Source: JAAYBF01 sp963716445
GTDB lineage: Bacteria; Actinomycetota; Thermoleophilia; Solirubrobacterales; Thermoleophilaceae
Direction of reading: 5' to 3'
Assembly (NCBI GenBank): GCA_963716445.1
Contig: OY970313.1
Span: 1 to 64,000, forward strand
DNA length: 64,000 bases
How positions within the stretch are numbered: position 1 is the first letter of the stretch; every line of letters starts with the position of its first letter. Positions 41,682 through 51,354 of the stretch are shown here, piece by piece. Position numbers and translations under genes: made by a program. Under the pieces are notes generated by a model that searched no databases, had not been told where the DNA came from, and saw only the letters and a program-made list of their open reading frames with translations.

Positions 41682-42884
41682 GTGGCGCTGAGCAGCGAGC
41701 GGGGGGCCGCGCGGGTCACCGACATCTCGAGCTCGGTGCTGCTCGTCGAGGACGACGACGGCGACGCGCTGCTCGTGCGCGACGGGCTGTCGCTAGCGGC
41801 GCCCGACCTGGCCGTGCGCAGGGTCGGAACGCTCGCCGACGCGCTGTCCGCGCTCGACGGCGACGTGTCGTGCGCGCTGCTCGACCTCGGGCTCCCGGAC
41901 ACCGTCGGCCTCGACGGCATGAGCCAGATCCGCGACCGCGCCCCGTGGGTCGCCGTCGTCGTGCTGACCGGCCGTGACGACGAGCGGCTGGGGATCGAGG
42001 CGCTCGGCGCCGGGGCGCAGGACTACCTCGTCAAGGGGCAGGTCGAGCCGGAGGTCCTCGCGCGCGCGATCCGCTACGCGATCGAGCGCCGGCGCGCCGA
42101 GCTCTCCGAGCACGAGCTGCTCGAGGCGCGGCTCCAGGCTCGGGAGAACGCGCGGCTCGAGCGCGGTCTGCTGCCGGCGCCGCTGATCGCCGACCCCCGC
42201 CTGCGACTGACGAGCGACTACCGCCCGGGGCGCCGCCGCGCGCTGCTCGGCGGCGACTTCTACGACGCGGTCGAGCTCGACGACGGCTCGGTGCACCTGA
42301 TGATCGGCGACGTCTGCGGCCACGGGCCCGACGAGGCGGCGCTCGGGGCCTGCCTGCGCGCGGCCTGGCGCGCGCTGACGCTGGCCCTGCACCCGCCGCA
42401 CGAGGTGATGGCGACGCTGCATCGCATGCTTCCCCACGAGCGCCACGCGCCGCACGTCTTCGCCACCCTCTGCGCCGTGGAGATCGCGCCCGACCGGCGC
42501 TCGGCCAACGTGCGGCTGGCGGGGCATCCGCCGCCGCTGGCGATCGACGACTCCGGAGTCCGCGTCGTAGACGTGCCGTCCGGCGCCCCGCCGCTCGGGA
42601 TCTACGAGCACACCTCCTGGCCCGACGCGCGCACCGTGCTCGGCGACTCGTGGTCGCTGCTGCTCTACACCGACGGACTGGTCGAGGGCAGGATCGGCGC
42701 CGGCTCCACACGGCTCGGCGAGGAGCGGCTGGTCGCGATGGTCGAGCGCCAGCTCGAGTCGTCGGGCGAGCGGCCCGCGGACGGTCCGCCGCTGCTCGCC
42801 CGGCTGATCGCCGACGTCGAGCAGCTCAACGGCGAGCCGCTGACCGACGACCTCGCGGTCCTCCTGCTGACGAGCTCCCGCTGA
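41682..42884 (+). CDS. response regulator with PP2C/SpoIIE phosphatase output
   Basis: A 400-residue protein. Receiver domain at about 17-140, with phospho-acceptor Asp in CALLDLGLPD (near 67), Thr in VVLTGRDD and Lys in YLVKGQ. A short coiled linker (about 140-165) follows, then a SpoIIE-type PP2C phosphatase with metal-binding acids in GGDFYDAVEL and IGDVCGHGPDEA, and DGLVEGR. GTG start at 41682. It would dephosphorylate an anti-anti-sigma factor when its receiver is phosphorylated. Three bases separate it from the histidine kinase gene. Confidence 0.92.
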   Translation: MALSSERGAARVTDISSSVLLVEDDDGDALLVRDGLSLAAPDLAVRRVGTLADALSALDGDVSCALLDLGLPDTVGLDGMSQIRDRAPWVAVVVLTGRDDERLGIEALGAGAQDYLVKGQVEPEVLARAIRYAIERRRAELSEHELLEARLQARENARLERGLLPAPLIADPRLRLTSDYRPGRRRALLGGDFYDAVELDDGSVHLMIGDVCGHGPDEAALGACLRAAWRALTLALHPPHEVMATLHRMLPHERHAPHVFATLCAVEIAPDRRSANVRLAGHPPPLAIDDSGVRVVDVPSGAPPLGIYEHTSWPDARTVLGDSWSLLLYTDGLVEGRIGAGSTRLGEERLVAMVERQLESSGERPADGPPLLARLIADVEQLNGEPLTDDLAVLLLTSSR

Positions 42885-42887
42885 CCG

Positions 42888-44443
42888 ATGGCGCGCGGCG
42901 ACAGAGCGGCCGGCGGCCGCGGCGGCGGCCGCTTCCGGGTCAACCAGTGGTTCGCCATCGCCACCGTGCTGCTCGGCATCGTGACGGTGGCGAGCATCGT
43001 CGCCGGAGTCGTCGCGATCGTGCGGCTCACCGACGCGCGCGAGCTGGTGGTCGACCGCCTCGATCCGGCGTCGAGCGCCGCGCTGCGGCTCTCGAACGCC
43101 CTCGTGAACGAGGAGACCGGGGTGCGCGGATACGTGCTCGCCGGCGAGGCGGACTTCCTCGCTCCCTATCGCGCCGGGCGAATCGAGGAGGTGCGCGCCA
43201 GAGGCGAGCTGCGCCGGCTCGTCGACCATCGCTCGCTGGCGGGGGTGGCGAACGACCTGGCGAGGGTCGAGCGTCGTGCGAGCGCCTGGCGCGACCGCTA
43301 CGCCCGGCCGACGATCGTCCGCGTCCGCGCCGAGGGCCCGGGGGCGATCGGCACCGCGGGCATCGAGCGCGGCCGGCGGCTGTTCGAGCGCGTTCGCGCG
43401 GCGCTCGATCGCCAGGAGCGGCGGCTGGCGGCCGAGCGAGCCGAGGGCAGACGGGACCTCGCCGACGCCGCGACGTTCCTCTCGATCTCCTTCGCGGCAA
43501 TCGCGCTGCTCGTCCTGGCCGCCCTGCTCACCACGATGATCATGCTGCGACGGACCGTGACGCTGCCGGTCGGCGCGCTCGCTCGCCGCGTACGGCGTGT
43601 CGCGGGCGGCGAGTTCGACCGCCCGCTGCGCAGTCGCGGGCCGCGCGACATCGGCGACCTCGCGGCCGACATCGACTCGATGCGCAAGCGCATCCTGCAT
43701 GAGCTCTCGGCCAGCCGCGAGGCGCATGCGCAGCTCGACGAGCAGGCGCGCGAGCTGGAGCGCTCGAACGCCGAGCTCGAGCAGTTCGCCTACGTCGCGT
43801 CGCACGACCTTCAGGAGCCGCTGCGCAAGGTCGCGAGCTTCTGCCAGCTGCTCGAGCAGCGCTACAAGGGACAGCTCGACGAGCGCGGCGACCAGTACAT
43901 CGACTTCGCCGTCGACGGCGCGAAGCGGATGCAGCAGCTGATCAACGACCTGCTGGCGTTCTCGCGCGTCGGGCGCGGCGGCGGCGACCTCGAGCGGGTC
44001 GACCTCGACACCGCGCTGCGACGGGCGCTGTCGAACCTCGACGCGGCGATGGTCGAGTCGCGCGCGAGGGTCGACGCCGACCCGCTGCCGACCGTCCGAG
44101 GCGAGCCGTCGCTGCTGACCGTCGTGCTGCAGAACCTCGTCGGCAACGCGCTCAAGTTCCGCGCCGAGGCCGCGCCCGAGGTCCGGATCGCCGTCGAACG
44201 CCAGGACGGCGACTGGCTCTTCTCGGTCGCCGACAACGGGATCGGGATCGAGCCCGAGTACGCGGAGCGCGTGTTCGCGATCTTCCAGCGCCTGCATCCC
44301 AAGGACGAGTACGCTGGCACGGGGATCGGGCTCGCGATGTGCCGCAAGATCGTCGAGTACCACGGGGGACGGATCTGGCTCGACTCCGACTCCCGCCCCG
44401 GCACCACGTTCCGCTTCACACTGCCCGCGCTCGAGGAGAACCG

Positions 44444-44447
<4 letters not shown>
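42888..44447 (+). CDS. CHASE3-HAMP histidine kinase
   Basis: A 519-residue sensor kinase. First membrane helix about 17-45; periplasmic CHASE3 domain with SNALVNEETGVRGYVLAGE; second helix about 195-222; HAMP; a coiled coil; HisKA with FAYVASHDLQEPLRKVASF (His near 305); ATPase domain with N-box LQNLVGNALKFR, DNGIGIEPEYAERVF and GTGIGLAMCRKIVEYHGG. This is the plan of kinases that pair with single-domain Rcp1-like regulators. Its stop overlaps the TTG of just such a regulator. ATG 42888. Confidence 0.94.
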
Positions 44448-44896
<449 letters not shown>

Positions 44897-44997
44897 CGCC
44901 GCCGGCACTTCGAAGGCGCTCTGCGCCAGGATTCGCGGACGAAGCGGCGAATCGGTAACCGACGGACGCCGCCACACGATCCGCGAGGAGCGCTGCG

Positions 44998-45669
44998 ATG
45001 AACGATCCGTACCCGCCCCAGGGCGAGCCGGCCCCAGCGACCAGCGACACCTACCCCGTCGACTACGACGTCGACTACCCCGACCGGCCGCTGAATCGGC
45101 TGACGACCTTCTTCAGGATCTTCACGGTGATCCCGATCGCGATCGTGCTCGCCACCGTGTCGGGCACGTCCTACGGCTACGACTCCGGTGGCGAGGCGTA
45201 CGCCTACGGCGTCACCGCCGGCGGATTCCTGGTCCTCGGACCGCTGCTGATGGTTCTCTTCCGCAAGAAGTACCCGCGCTGGTGGTTCGACTGGAACCAG
45301 GAGCTGGCGCGCTTCACCGCACGGGTGCAGGTGTACCTGACGCTGCTGGACGACCGCTACCCGTCGACCGACGAGCGCCAGTCGGTGCGCCTCGATCTGC
45401 ACTATCCGGACGCCCAGCGCGACCTGATGCGCGGCATGCCGCTCGTCAAGTGGCTGCTCGCGATCCCGCACTACGTCGTGCTGTTCTTCCTCGCGATCGG
45501 CGCGTTCGTCGCCGTGGTCGTGGCCTGGTTCGCGATCCTCTTCACGGGCCGCTACCCGCGCGGGCTGTTCGACTTCGTCGTCGGAGTCCAGCGCTGGTTC
45601 GTGCGGGTCAGCGCCTACGCGTTCCTGCTCACCACCGACCGCTACCCCCCCTTCACTCTCTCCCGGTGA
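44998..45669 (+). CDS. DUF4389 membrane protein
   Basis: A 223-residue protein with a Pro-rich soluble start (about 1-30) and two parts of similar make-up: YPDRPLNRLTTFFRIFTVIP ... RLDLHYPDAQRDLMRGMPLVKW. This is the duplicated pattern of the DUF4389 family. Four membrane helices in two pairs (about 39-60 with 75-92, and 158-185 with 197-215). Unknown function. The stop codon is the first three bases of the dispersed repeat at 45667. Confidence 0.82.
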   Translation: MNDPYPPQGEPAPATSDTYPVDYDVDYPDRPLNRLTTFFRIFTVIPIAIVLATVSGTSYGYDSGGEAYAYGVTAGGFLVLGPLLMVLFRKKYPRWWFDWNQELARFTARVQVYLTLLDDRYPSTDERQSVRLDLHYPDAQRDLMRGMPLVKWLLAIPHYVVLFFLAIGAFVAVVVAWFAILFTGRYPRGLFDFVVGVQRWFVRVSAYAFLLTTDRYPPFTLSR

Positions 45670-45757
45670 GTCATAGCTGCGGTGCTCGCCGGACCTCGCT
45701 CGAGCGAGCCACGAAGCTGCGACGGGGGACCGGTCCGGCTGCGCTCCTCCGCTGAGC
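45667..45757. repeat. dispersed 86-91 bp structured repeat, copy A
   Basis: Starts TGAGTCATAGCTGCGGTGCT and ends CTCCTCCGCTGAGC. It pairs internally: GCCGGACC on the left with GGTCCGGC on the right, plus an inner CTCGCTCGAGCGAG palindrome. It shares both ends and the outer stem with the copies at 51091-51292; the middle has diverged. The first three bases are the stop codon of the DUF4389 gene. Confidence 0.88.
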
Positions 45758-45770
45758 TAAATTCAGTGGG

Positions 45771-46685
45771 ATGCGACTCGAGGGCATCCATCACATAACG
45801 GCGATCACCGGCGACGCTCCACGCAACGTGGACTTCTACACCCGCGTGCTCGGGCTGCGGATGGTCAAGAAGACGGTCAACCAGGACCAGCCGTCGGTCT
45901 ACCACCTGTTCTACGCCGACGAGCGGGGCACCCCGGGAGCGGACGTCACCTTCTTCGAGTTCCCGGGCGCCGCGCGCGGTCGCGACGGCGCCGGCATGGT
46001 CCACACGATCGCCTGGCGGGTGGCCTCGGAGGAGGCGCTCGACTTCTGGGCCGAGCGACTCGCGGGCGAGGACGTCGCCAGCGAGCGCGGCGACGGGTCG
46101 CTGCTCTTCGCCGATCCCGAGGGACTCGGCCACCAGCTCGTCGTCGCCGACGTGGCGGACGAGCCGCTGATCGCCGACCATCCGGAGGTCCCGCGCGAGC
46201 TGGCCCTGCAGGGCTTCCACGGCGCGCGGGCCTACGCGCGCGAGCCCGAGGCGAGCAGGTCGCTGCTCGAGCAGGCGCTCGGCTTCACCCCGGCCGGCGA
46301 CGGCTACGAGGTGCGCGGCGAGCGACGTGGCGGTCTCTGGGCCTACGACGAGCCGCCCGTCGAGCCGGGGCAGGAGGGCGCCGGGACGGTTCACCACATC
46401 GCCTGGGCGTCGCAGATGGACGACCACGAGGCATGGCGGCAGCGCGCGCTCGAGGGCGGGGCGCGCGCCACCGAGGTGATCGACCGTTTCTGGTTCCGCT
46501 CGATCTACTTCCGCGAGCCGAGCGGGGTGCTGTTCGAGATCGCGACGCTCGGCCCGGGATTCGCCGCCGACGAGGATCCCGAGCACCTCGGCGAGTCGCT
46601 CGTGCTGCCGCCGCGCTTCGAGCCGCTGCGCGAGCAGATCGAGGCGACGCTCACGCCGATCGAGAATCCTCGCGCAGTGCGCTGA
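45771..46685 (+). CDS. two-domain VOC family protein (ring-cleaving dioxygenase/MhqO type)
   Basis: A 304-residue protein with two vicinal-oxygen-chelate modules (about 3-135 and 150-275). Metal-binding His at LEGIHHITAITGDA and GTVHHIAWASQM, and Glu in GVLFEIATLGPG. The signature NVDFYTRVLGLRMVKKTVNQ is typical of the group annotated as ring-cleaving dioxygenases or MhqO-like hydroquinone/quinone detoxification proteins. ATG 45771. It stands before the PadR/MMPL pair, which would fit a stress or xenobiotic response, but this is only context. Confidence 0.88.
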   Translation: MRLEGIHHITAITGDAPRNVDFYTRVLGLRMVKKTVNQDQPSVYHLFYADERGTPGADVTFFEFPGAARGRDGAGMVHTIAWRVASEEALDFWAERLAGEDVASERGDGSLLFADPEGLGHQLVVADVADEPLIADHPEVPRELALQGFHGARAYAREPEASRSLLEQALGFTPAGDGYEVRGERRGGLWAYDEPPVEPGQEGAGTVHHIAWASQMDDHEAWRQRALEGGARATEVIDRFWFRSIYFREPSGVLFEIATLGPGFAADEDPEHLGESLVLPPRFEPLREQIEATLTPIENPRAVR

Positions 46686-46690
46686 CCGGC

Positions 46691-46719
46691 TTGCGCGACA
46701 TATCGTCGTGATATATCTT
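46691..46719 (+). promoter_or_regulatory. promoter and candidate PadR operator
   Basis: An AT-rich island in the gap before the PadR gene. ATATC (46700-46704) and GATAT (46710-46714) are inverted 5-bp arms around GTCGT. A -35-like TTGCGC (46691-46696) and -10-like TATCTT (46714-46719) have 17-bp spacing, with the palindrome lying between and over them. PadR repressors usually bind such ATATC/GATAT palindromes. The -10 ends only eight bases before the ATG, so the transcript may be leaderless. Confidence 0.55.
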
Positions 46720-46727
46720 GCCGCGAC

Positions 46728-47288
46728 ATGGAGCTCGGCAGCACCGCCTACGTCATCCTTGGGATGCTGCGCAAGGGCCCGAAGAGTGGCTACGAGATCA
46801 AGGCGACCGCCGACGTCTCGACGCGCTTCTTCTGGGCGATCAGCTACGGGCAGATCTATCCCGAGCTGAAGCGGCTGGAGGAAGCGGGGCTGATCGAAGG
46901 CGAGGTCGATCCGGCCAGCGGCAGGCAGCGACGCGTGTTCACGATCACGCCGAGCGGCGAGCAGGCGCTGCGCGGATGGCTGACGAGCGGCGGCCCGCTG
47001 CAGTCCGAGCTGCGCCACGAGGGCATGCTGCGCTTCTTCTTCGCCGACGCCCTCGACCGCGACGAGCAGGCCGAGCTGCTGACCTCGATCCGCCGGCAGC
47101 ACGAGCGCATACGCGGCGAGCTCGAGCGAATCCAGCCCGTCGCCGAGGCACGCTGCGCCGAATCGGGCGACCGGATGCCGCTGCTGACGCTGGAGACCGG
47201 CATCGCCTACCAGGGCTTCTTCATCGACCTCTGCGACCGCCTCGAGCGGCGCCTGGGCCACGGTCAACCCGTCACCGGAGGGATCTGA
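46728..47288 (+). CDS. PadR family transcriptional regulator
   Basis: A 186-residue PadR-type repressor. The winged helix is at about 3-80 with YVILGMLRKGPKSGYEIK and YGQIYPELKRLEEAGLIEG. The C-terminal helical dimerisation part has the typical RHEGMLRFFFADALD. ATG 46728. One base separates its stop from the transporter ATG, and a PadR-like palindrome lies in its promoter, so it should repress itself and the MMPL transporter, released by a small ligand of the pump. Confidence 0.93.
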   Translation: MELGSTAYVILGMLRKGPKSGYEIKATADVSTRFFWAISYGQIYPELKRLEEAGLIEGEVDPASGRQRRVFTITPSGEQALRGWLTSGGPLQSELRHEGMLRFFFADALDRDEQAELLTSIRRQHERIRGELERIQPVAEARCAESGDRMPLLTLETGIAYQGFFIDLCDRLERRLGHGQPVTGGI

Positions 47289-47289
47289 C

Positions 47290-49425
47290 ATGTTCGACGC
47301 ACTCGCCCGACTCGCCGAGCGCCGCGGCAAGCTCGTCGTCGCGCTGGCGGTGGCTCTCTTCCTGATCGCCGGGGCGCTCGGCTCGGGCGTCGCCGACAAG
47401 CTCGATCCCTACGGCGCCGACGACCCGGACACCGAGACCGTCAAGGCCAAGGAGCGCCTCGAGCGGGCCGGCTATCGCGACACCGCGCTCGTCGTGCTGT
47501 TCCAGAACGCCCCCGCCGACGACCTGCGAACGCAGGAGCGGGTCACACGCGTCAAGGAGAGGCTTCACGACGACCGCGACGTCGCCTACGTCACCGGGTT
47601 CGGCAGCGACCGCGAGCTGGACTTCACGGCGCTCGACGGCAAGGCCGTCTACCTCGCGGTCGCCCTGCGGCCGACCGACGACAAGCAGTGGCAGGAGGCC
47701 GGCGAGCGGATCGCCGAGAAGCTGTCCGGCGAGCGAGACGTGCTGGTCGGCGGTCCCGCGCTGGGGCAGGCCCAGGTCAACGACCAGGTGGAGTCCGACC
47801 TCCAGCGGGCGGAGATGCTCGCCTTCCCGCTGCTGTTCCTGCTCTCGCTGCTGTTCTTCAGGAGCCTCGTCGCCGCCGCGCTGCCGCTGCTCGTCGGCGG
47901 GCTGGCGATCGTCGGGACGTTCCTGATGCTCAGCGTCGCCGCGGAGCTCGGGTCGATCTCGATCTTCGCGCTCAACCTCACCACCGGACTCGGGCTGGGG
48001 CTGGCGATCGACTACTCGCTGTTCGTCGTGTCGCGCTACCGCGAGGAGATCGCCAAGGACGGCCCGGGCCTGCCCGCGATGCGCCGCACGATGGCCACGG
48101 CGGGGAGGACCGTCCTGTTCAGCTCGCTGACGGTCGCGGCGGCGCTCGCGTCGCTGCTCGTATTCCCGCAGCGGTTCCTCTACTCGATGGGCCTCGGCGG
48201 GGCGCTGGTCGCGATCCTCGCGGCGGCCGTCTCGCTGATCGTGCTGCCCGCGGTGCTCGCGCTGCTCGGCCACCGCGTCAACGCGCTCGCGCCGCAGTTC
48301 CTCCGGCGGCGCGCCGAGAGCGACGCCCGCCCGGACACCGCCGGCTTCTGGTACCGGCTCTCGCGCTCCGTCCAGCGGACCCCCGGCCGGATCGCGGTGT
48401 TCGCGACCGTGCTGATGCTGACGCTCGGGATCCCCTTCTACTCGCTCGAGTTCACCTCCGTCGACGCCCAGGTGCTGCCGAAGGACCGCAGCGCCCGCCA
48501 GGTCGACGACGTCCTGCGGTCCAACTTCCCGCCGTTCCGCGACACGCCGATCAACGTCGTGGTCCGGGGAGCCGAGCGGGAGCAGATCGCCGAGGTCAGC
48601 GCGCAGGTCGGCGCGCTCCGGGGAGTCGACCGCATCCAGCCTCAGGAGCTCCGGAACGGAGACGTGCTGATCGCGGCGGTCTCGGCGACGTCCCACATCT
48701 CGAAGTCGAGCCGCGAGACCGTCCGCCAGATACGCGACCTCGACCCACCCCCCGGCGTGACGCTCCAGGTCACGGGCGCGAGCGCCGACTTCGTCGACTT
48801 CCAGAGCAGCCTCGTCGACCACCTTCCGACCGCGATCGCGATCGTCGTGATCGCCACGCTGCTGATCCTCTTCCTGATGACCGGCTCGGTCGTGCTGCCG
48901 ATCAAGGCGCTGCTGATGAACGTCCTCACGCTCAGCGCCGTCTTCGGGATCCTCGTCTTCATCTTCCAGGACGGCAGGCTGGAGGGACTGCTGGCCTACA
49001 CCAGCCAGGGCGCGCTCGAGCAGACGATGCCGGTGCTGCTGTTCGCGATCGTGTTCGGGCTCTCGACCGACTACGCCGTCTTCCTCCTGTCGCGGATCAA
49101 GGAGGCGCGCGACAGCGGAGTCTCCGACTCCGAGAGCGTGGCGGTCGGCCTCGAGCGCACCGGGCGGATCATCACCGCGGCGGCGTTCCTGTTCGCGATC
49201 GCGATCGGGGCGTTCGCGACGTCGGAGATCATCTTCATCAAGCAGAACGGCGTCGGCACCGCGCTCGCCGTGCTGATCGACGCGACGATCGTGCGGGCGC
49301 TGCTCGTGCCGTCGCTGATGGAGCTGCTCGGGAAGTGGAACTGGTGGGCGCCGTCCCCGCTGCGCAGGCTTCACGCGCGCATCGGCCTCAGCGAGACCGC
49401 GCCGTCGCAGACGGCCGAGGCGTAG
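47290..49425 (+). CDS. MMPL family (RND superfamily) transporter
   Basis: A 711-residue RND-type transporter with the usual duplicated layout: one helix, a large outer domain, then five helices, twice. The proton-relay motifs stand in the fourth helix of each half: GLGLGLAIDYSLFVVSRYRE (Asp-Tyr near 237) and VFGLSTDYAVFLLSRIKE (near 594). MMPL proteins export lipids or drugs. Control by the adjacent PadR gene suggests a substrate-induced efflux role. No C-terminal extension. Confidence 0.94.
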   Translation: MFDALARLAERRGKLVVALAVALFLIAGALGSGVADKLDPYGADDPDTETVKAKERLERAGYRDTALVVLFQNAPADDLRTQERVTRVKERLHDDRDVAYVTGFGSDRELDFTALDGKAVYLAVALRPTDDKQWQEAGERIAEKLSGERDVLVGGPALGQAQVNDQVESDLQRAEMLAFPLLFLLSLLFFRSLVAAALPLLVGGLAIVGTFLMLSVAAELGSISIFALNLTTGLGLGLAIDYSLFVVSRYREEIAKDGPGLPAMRRTMATAGRTVLFSSLTVAAALASLLVFPQRFLYSMGLGGALVAILAAAVSLIVLPAVLALLGHRVNALAPQFLRRRAESDARPDTAGFWYRLSRSVQRTPGRIAVFATVLMLTLGIPFYSLEFTSVDAQVLPKDRSARQVDDVLRSNFPPFRDTPINVVVRGAEREQIAEVSAQVGALRGVDRIQPQELRNGDVLIAAVSATSHISKSSRETVRQIRDLDPPPGVTLQVTGASADFVDFQSSLVDHLPTAIAIVVIATLLILFLMTGSVVLPIKALLMNVLTLSAVFGILVFIFQDGRLEGLLAYTSQGALEQTMPVLLFAIVFGLSTDYAVFLLSRIKEARDSGVSDSESVAVGLERTGRIITAAAFLFAIAIGAFATSEIIFIKQNGVGTALAVLIDATIVRALLVPSLMELLGKWNWWAPSPLRRLHARIGLSETAPSQTAEA

Positions 49426-49438
49426 CCTTCGAGGCGGG

Positions 49439-50335
49439 ATGGCGCCGCAGACCCGCAGCTTCCGCCACGACGGCCACCGGCTCGTCTACGACGAGTACGG
49501 CAGCGGCGACCGCCCCGTCGTGCTGATGCCCGGGCTGCTGTTCAACCGCCGCATGCACCAGCCGCTGGCGGAGGAGCTCGCCGGCCGCGGCCATCGCGTG
49601 CTCTGCCTCGACCTGCTCGGCCACGGCGACTCGGACCGGCCCGAGGAGATGTGGGAGTACTCGATGACGACGTTTGGCGGACAGGCGCTCGGCCTGCTCG
49701 ACCACCTCGGCGTCGACCAGGCCGTGCTCGGCGGCACTTCGCTCGGGGCCAACGCCGCGCTCGAGGCGGCGGCGCGCGATCAGAGCCGCGTCAAGGGCCT
49801 GCTGATCGAGATGCCGGTGCTCGACAACGCGCTGCTCGGCTGCGCGATCGGCTTCACGCCGCTGCTGGTGTCGCTGACCTTTGGAGCGCCCCTCGCGCGG
49901 CCGGCGAGCAGGCTCGCGCGCATGATCCCACGGCGCGGGCCGCTGCTCGGGCAGATGCTGCTCGACTGGATGAGCCAGGACCCGAAGTCCTCGGCGTCCG
50001 TGCTCCAGGGGCTGTTCTTCGGGCGCGTCGCGCCGCCGCGCGAGATCCGCCGCACGCTCGAGCCGCCGACGCTCGTCATCGGGCACCCGCGCGACCCGAT
50101 CCACCCCTTCTCGGACGCCGACATGCTGATGCGCGAGCTGCCGGACTCGACACTGGTCGAGGCCTCGTCGCTCCTCGAGCTGCGGATCGACCCCGAGCGC
50201 CTTACCGGCGAGATCGCCCGCTTCGTCGACCGCTGCTGGAGCCCTCGACGTACGCGCGCCAAGACGCGTCCGCGGCGGGCCGCCACGGGCCATCGCGGCA
50301 CGCGGACCGCGGGCGCACGGCGGCCGTCCGCTTGA
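49439..50335 (+). CDS. alpha/beta-fold hydrolase
   Basis: A 298-residue alpha/beta hydrolase. Nucleophile elbow GGTSLGANAAL (Ser near 101), oxyanion strand VVLMPGLLFNRR, and acid in VIGHPRDPIHPF. The final catalytic His is not obvious at the usual place: LLELRIDPERL stands where a His is expected, so activity is uncertain. The last ~35 residues are Arg/Thr-rich and disordered. ATG 49439, 13 bases after the transporter stop. Confidence 0.83.
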   Translation: MAPQTRSFRHDGHRLVYDEYGSGDRPVVLMPGLLFNRRMHQPLAEELAGRGHRVLCLDLLGHGDSDRPEEMWEYSMTTFGGQALGLLDHLGVDQAVLGGTSLGANAALEAAARDQSRVKGLLIEMPVLDNALLGCAIGFTPLLVSLTFGAPLARPASRLARMIPRRGPLLGQMLLDWMSQDPKSSASVLQGLFFGRVAPPREIRRTLEPPTLVIGHPRDPIHPFSDADMLMRELPDSTLVEASSLLELRIDPERLTGEIARFVDRCWSPRRTRAKTRPRRAATGHRGTRTAGARRPSA

Positions 50336-50376
50336 GAGTGGCGCGGGCTCGCCTCGCCTACTAGTCTTCAGCCGCG

Positions 50377-51093
50377 ATGGCCAGCAGGAGGGAGCAGAAG
50401 GAGCAGCTGCGCAAGGAGCGCGAGCAGCGCGAGGCCGCTTCGAAGGCGGAGCGGCGTCGGCGCCAGCTGATCGGCTACGCGGTCGGCGGGGCGGTCGTAC
50501 TGGTGGCGGTGGTGGTCGCGATAGCGGTGCTCGCCGGCGGCGGAGACGGCGACGGGGCGGCCTCGGCCGACGTGCTGCCCGACGGCGGCAGCTACCCGGA
50601 GCCGCAGGACGACGTGCCCGTCGCCGCGGCGGCGAAGGCCGCGAGCTGCGAGCTCGAGAGCTACCCCGCCCAGAGCCGCGAGCACGTGGCGGACCTCAGC
50701 GAGGTGATCCGCTACGAGTCGAAGCCGCCGACCTCCGGCGACCACTTCCAGGAGCCCGCCGAGGACAAGGCCTACTCCGATCCGCCCGACGTCAAGCAGC
50801 TCGTCCACACGCTCGAGCACGGCCGCATCATCATCTGGTTCAAGAAGGGCCTGCCGGCCGACCAGCGCGCCAGCCTCAAGAAGTACTACGACGAGGACCC
50901 CTACCAGGTCGTCCTCGTGCCGGACACGACCGGGATGACGTACCAGGTCGCCGCCACCGCCTGGAACCGCGACCCCGAGCCCAACGGCACCGGGCGCCTG
51001 CTCGGCTGTGCGAGGTTCGGCGACGAGCTGTTCACCGCCTTGGAGTCGTTCAAGGACGAGCACCGCAGCCAAGGCCCCGAGCCGGTGCCGTGA
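50377..51093 (+). CDS. DUF3105 membrane-anchored protein
   Basis: A 238-residue protein. The N-terminal coiled, charged segment (KEQLRKEREQREAASKAERR) is followed by one membrane helix (about 31-50) and an exported domain of the DUF3105 family. Conserved pieces are YESKPPTSGDHF, VHTLEHGRIIIWFKKG and VLVPDTTGM. Function unknown; conserved His residues suggest metal binding. ATG 50377. Its stop codon is the first three bases of the repeat block starting at 51091. Confidence 0.85.
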   Translation: MASRREQKEQLRKEREQREAASKAERRRRQLIGYAVGGAVVLVAVVVAIAVLAGGGDGDGAASADVLPDGGSYPEPQDDVPVAAAAKAASCELESYPAQSREHVADLSEVIRYESKPPTSGDHFQEPAEDKAYSDPPDVKQLVHTLEHGRIIIWFKKGLPADQRASLKKYYDEDPYQVVLVPDTTGMTYQVAATAWNRDPEPNGTGRLLGCARFGDELFTALESFKDEHRSQGPEPVP

Positions 51094-51292
51094 GCCATAG
51101 CTACGGTGCTCGCCGGTGAGCCATAGCTACGGTGCTCGCCGGACCTCGCTCCAGCTAGCCACGACACGCAACTGAAGGACCGGTCCGGCTGCGCTCCTCC
51201 GCTGAGCCATAGCTACGGTGCTCGCCGGACCTCGCTCCAGCTAGCCACGACACGCAACTGAAGGACCGGTCCGGCTGCGCTCCTCCGCTGAG
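51091..51292. repeat. dispersed structured repeat, copies B (tandem 86-bp array)
   Basis: A 26-base truncated start (51091-51116), two identical 86-bp copies (51117-51202 and 51203-51288) and a further truncated start. Each copy reads TGAGCCATAGCTACGGTGCT at the left and CTGCGCTCCTCCGC at the right, with the stem GCCGGACC/GGTCCGGC. The repeat's TGA is the stop of the DUF3105 gene, as at 45667. Identity of the two full copies points to recent duplication. Confidence 0.92.
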
Positions 51293-51354
51293 CCGACACG
51301 CACGGCGGGTTGCAGAGCCGCAACCGATGTACGCAGGTCGTGTTCGATGGGGGG

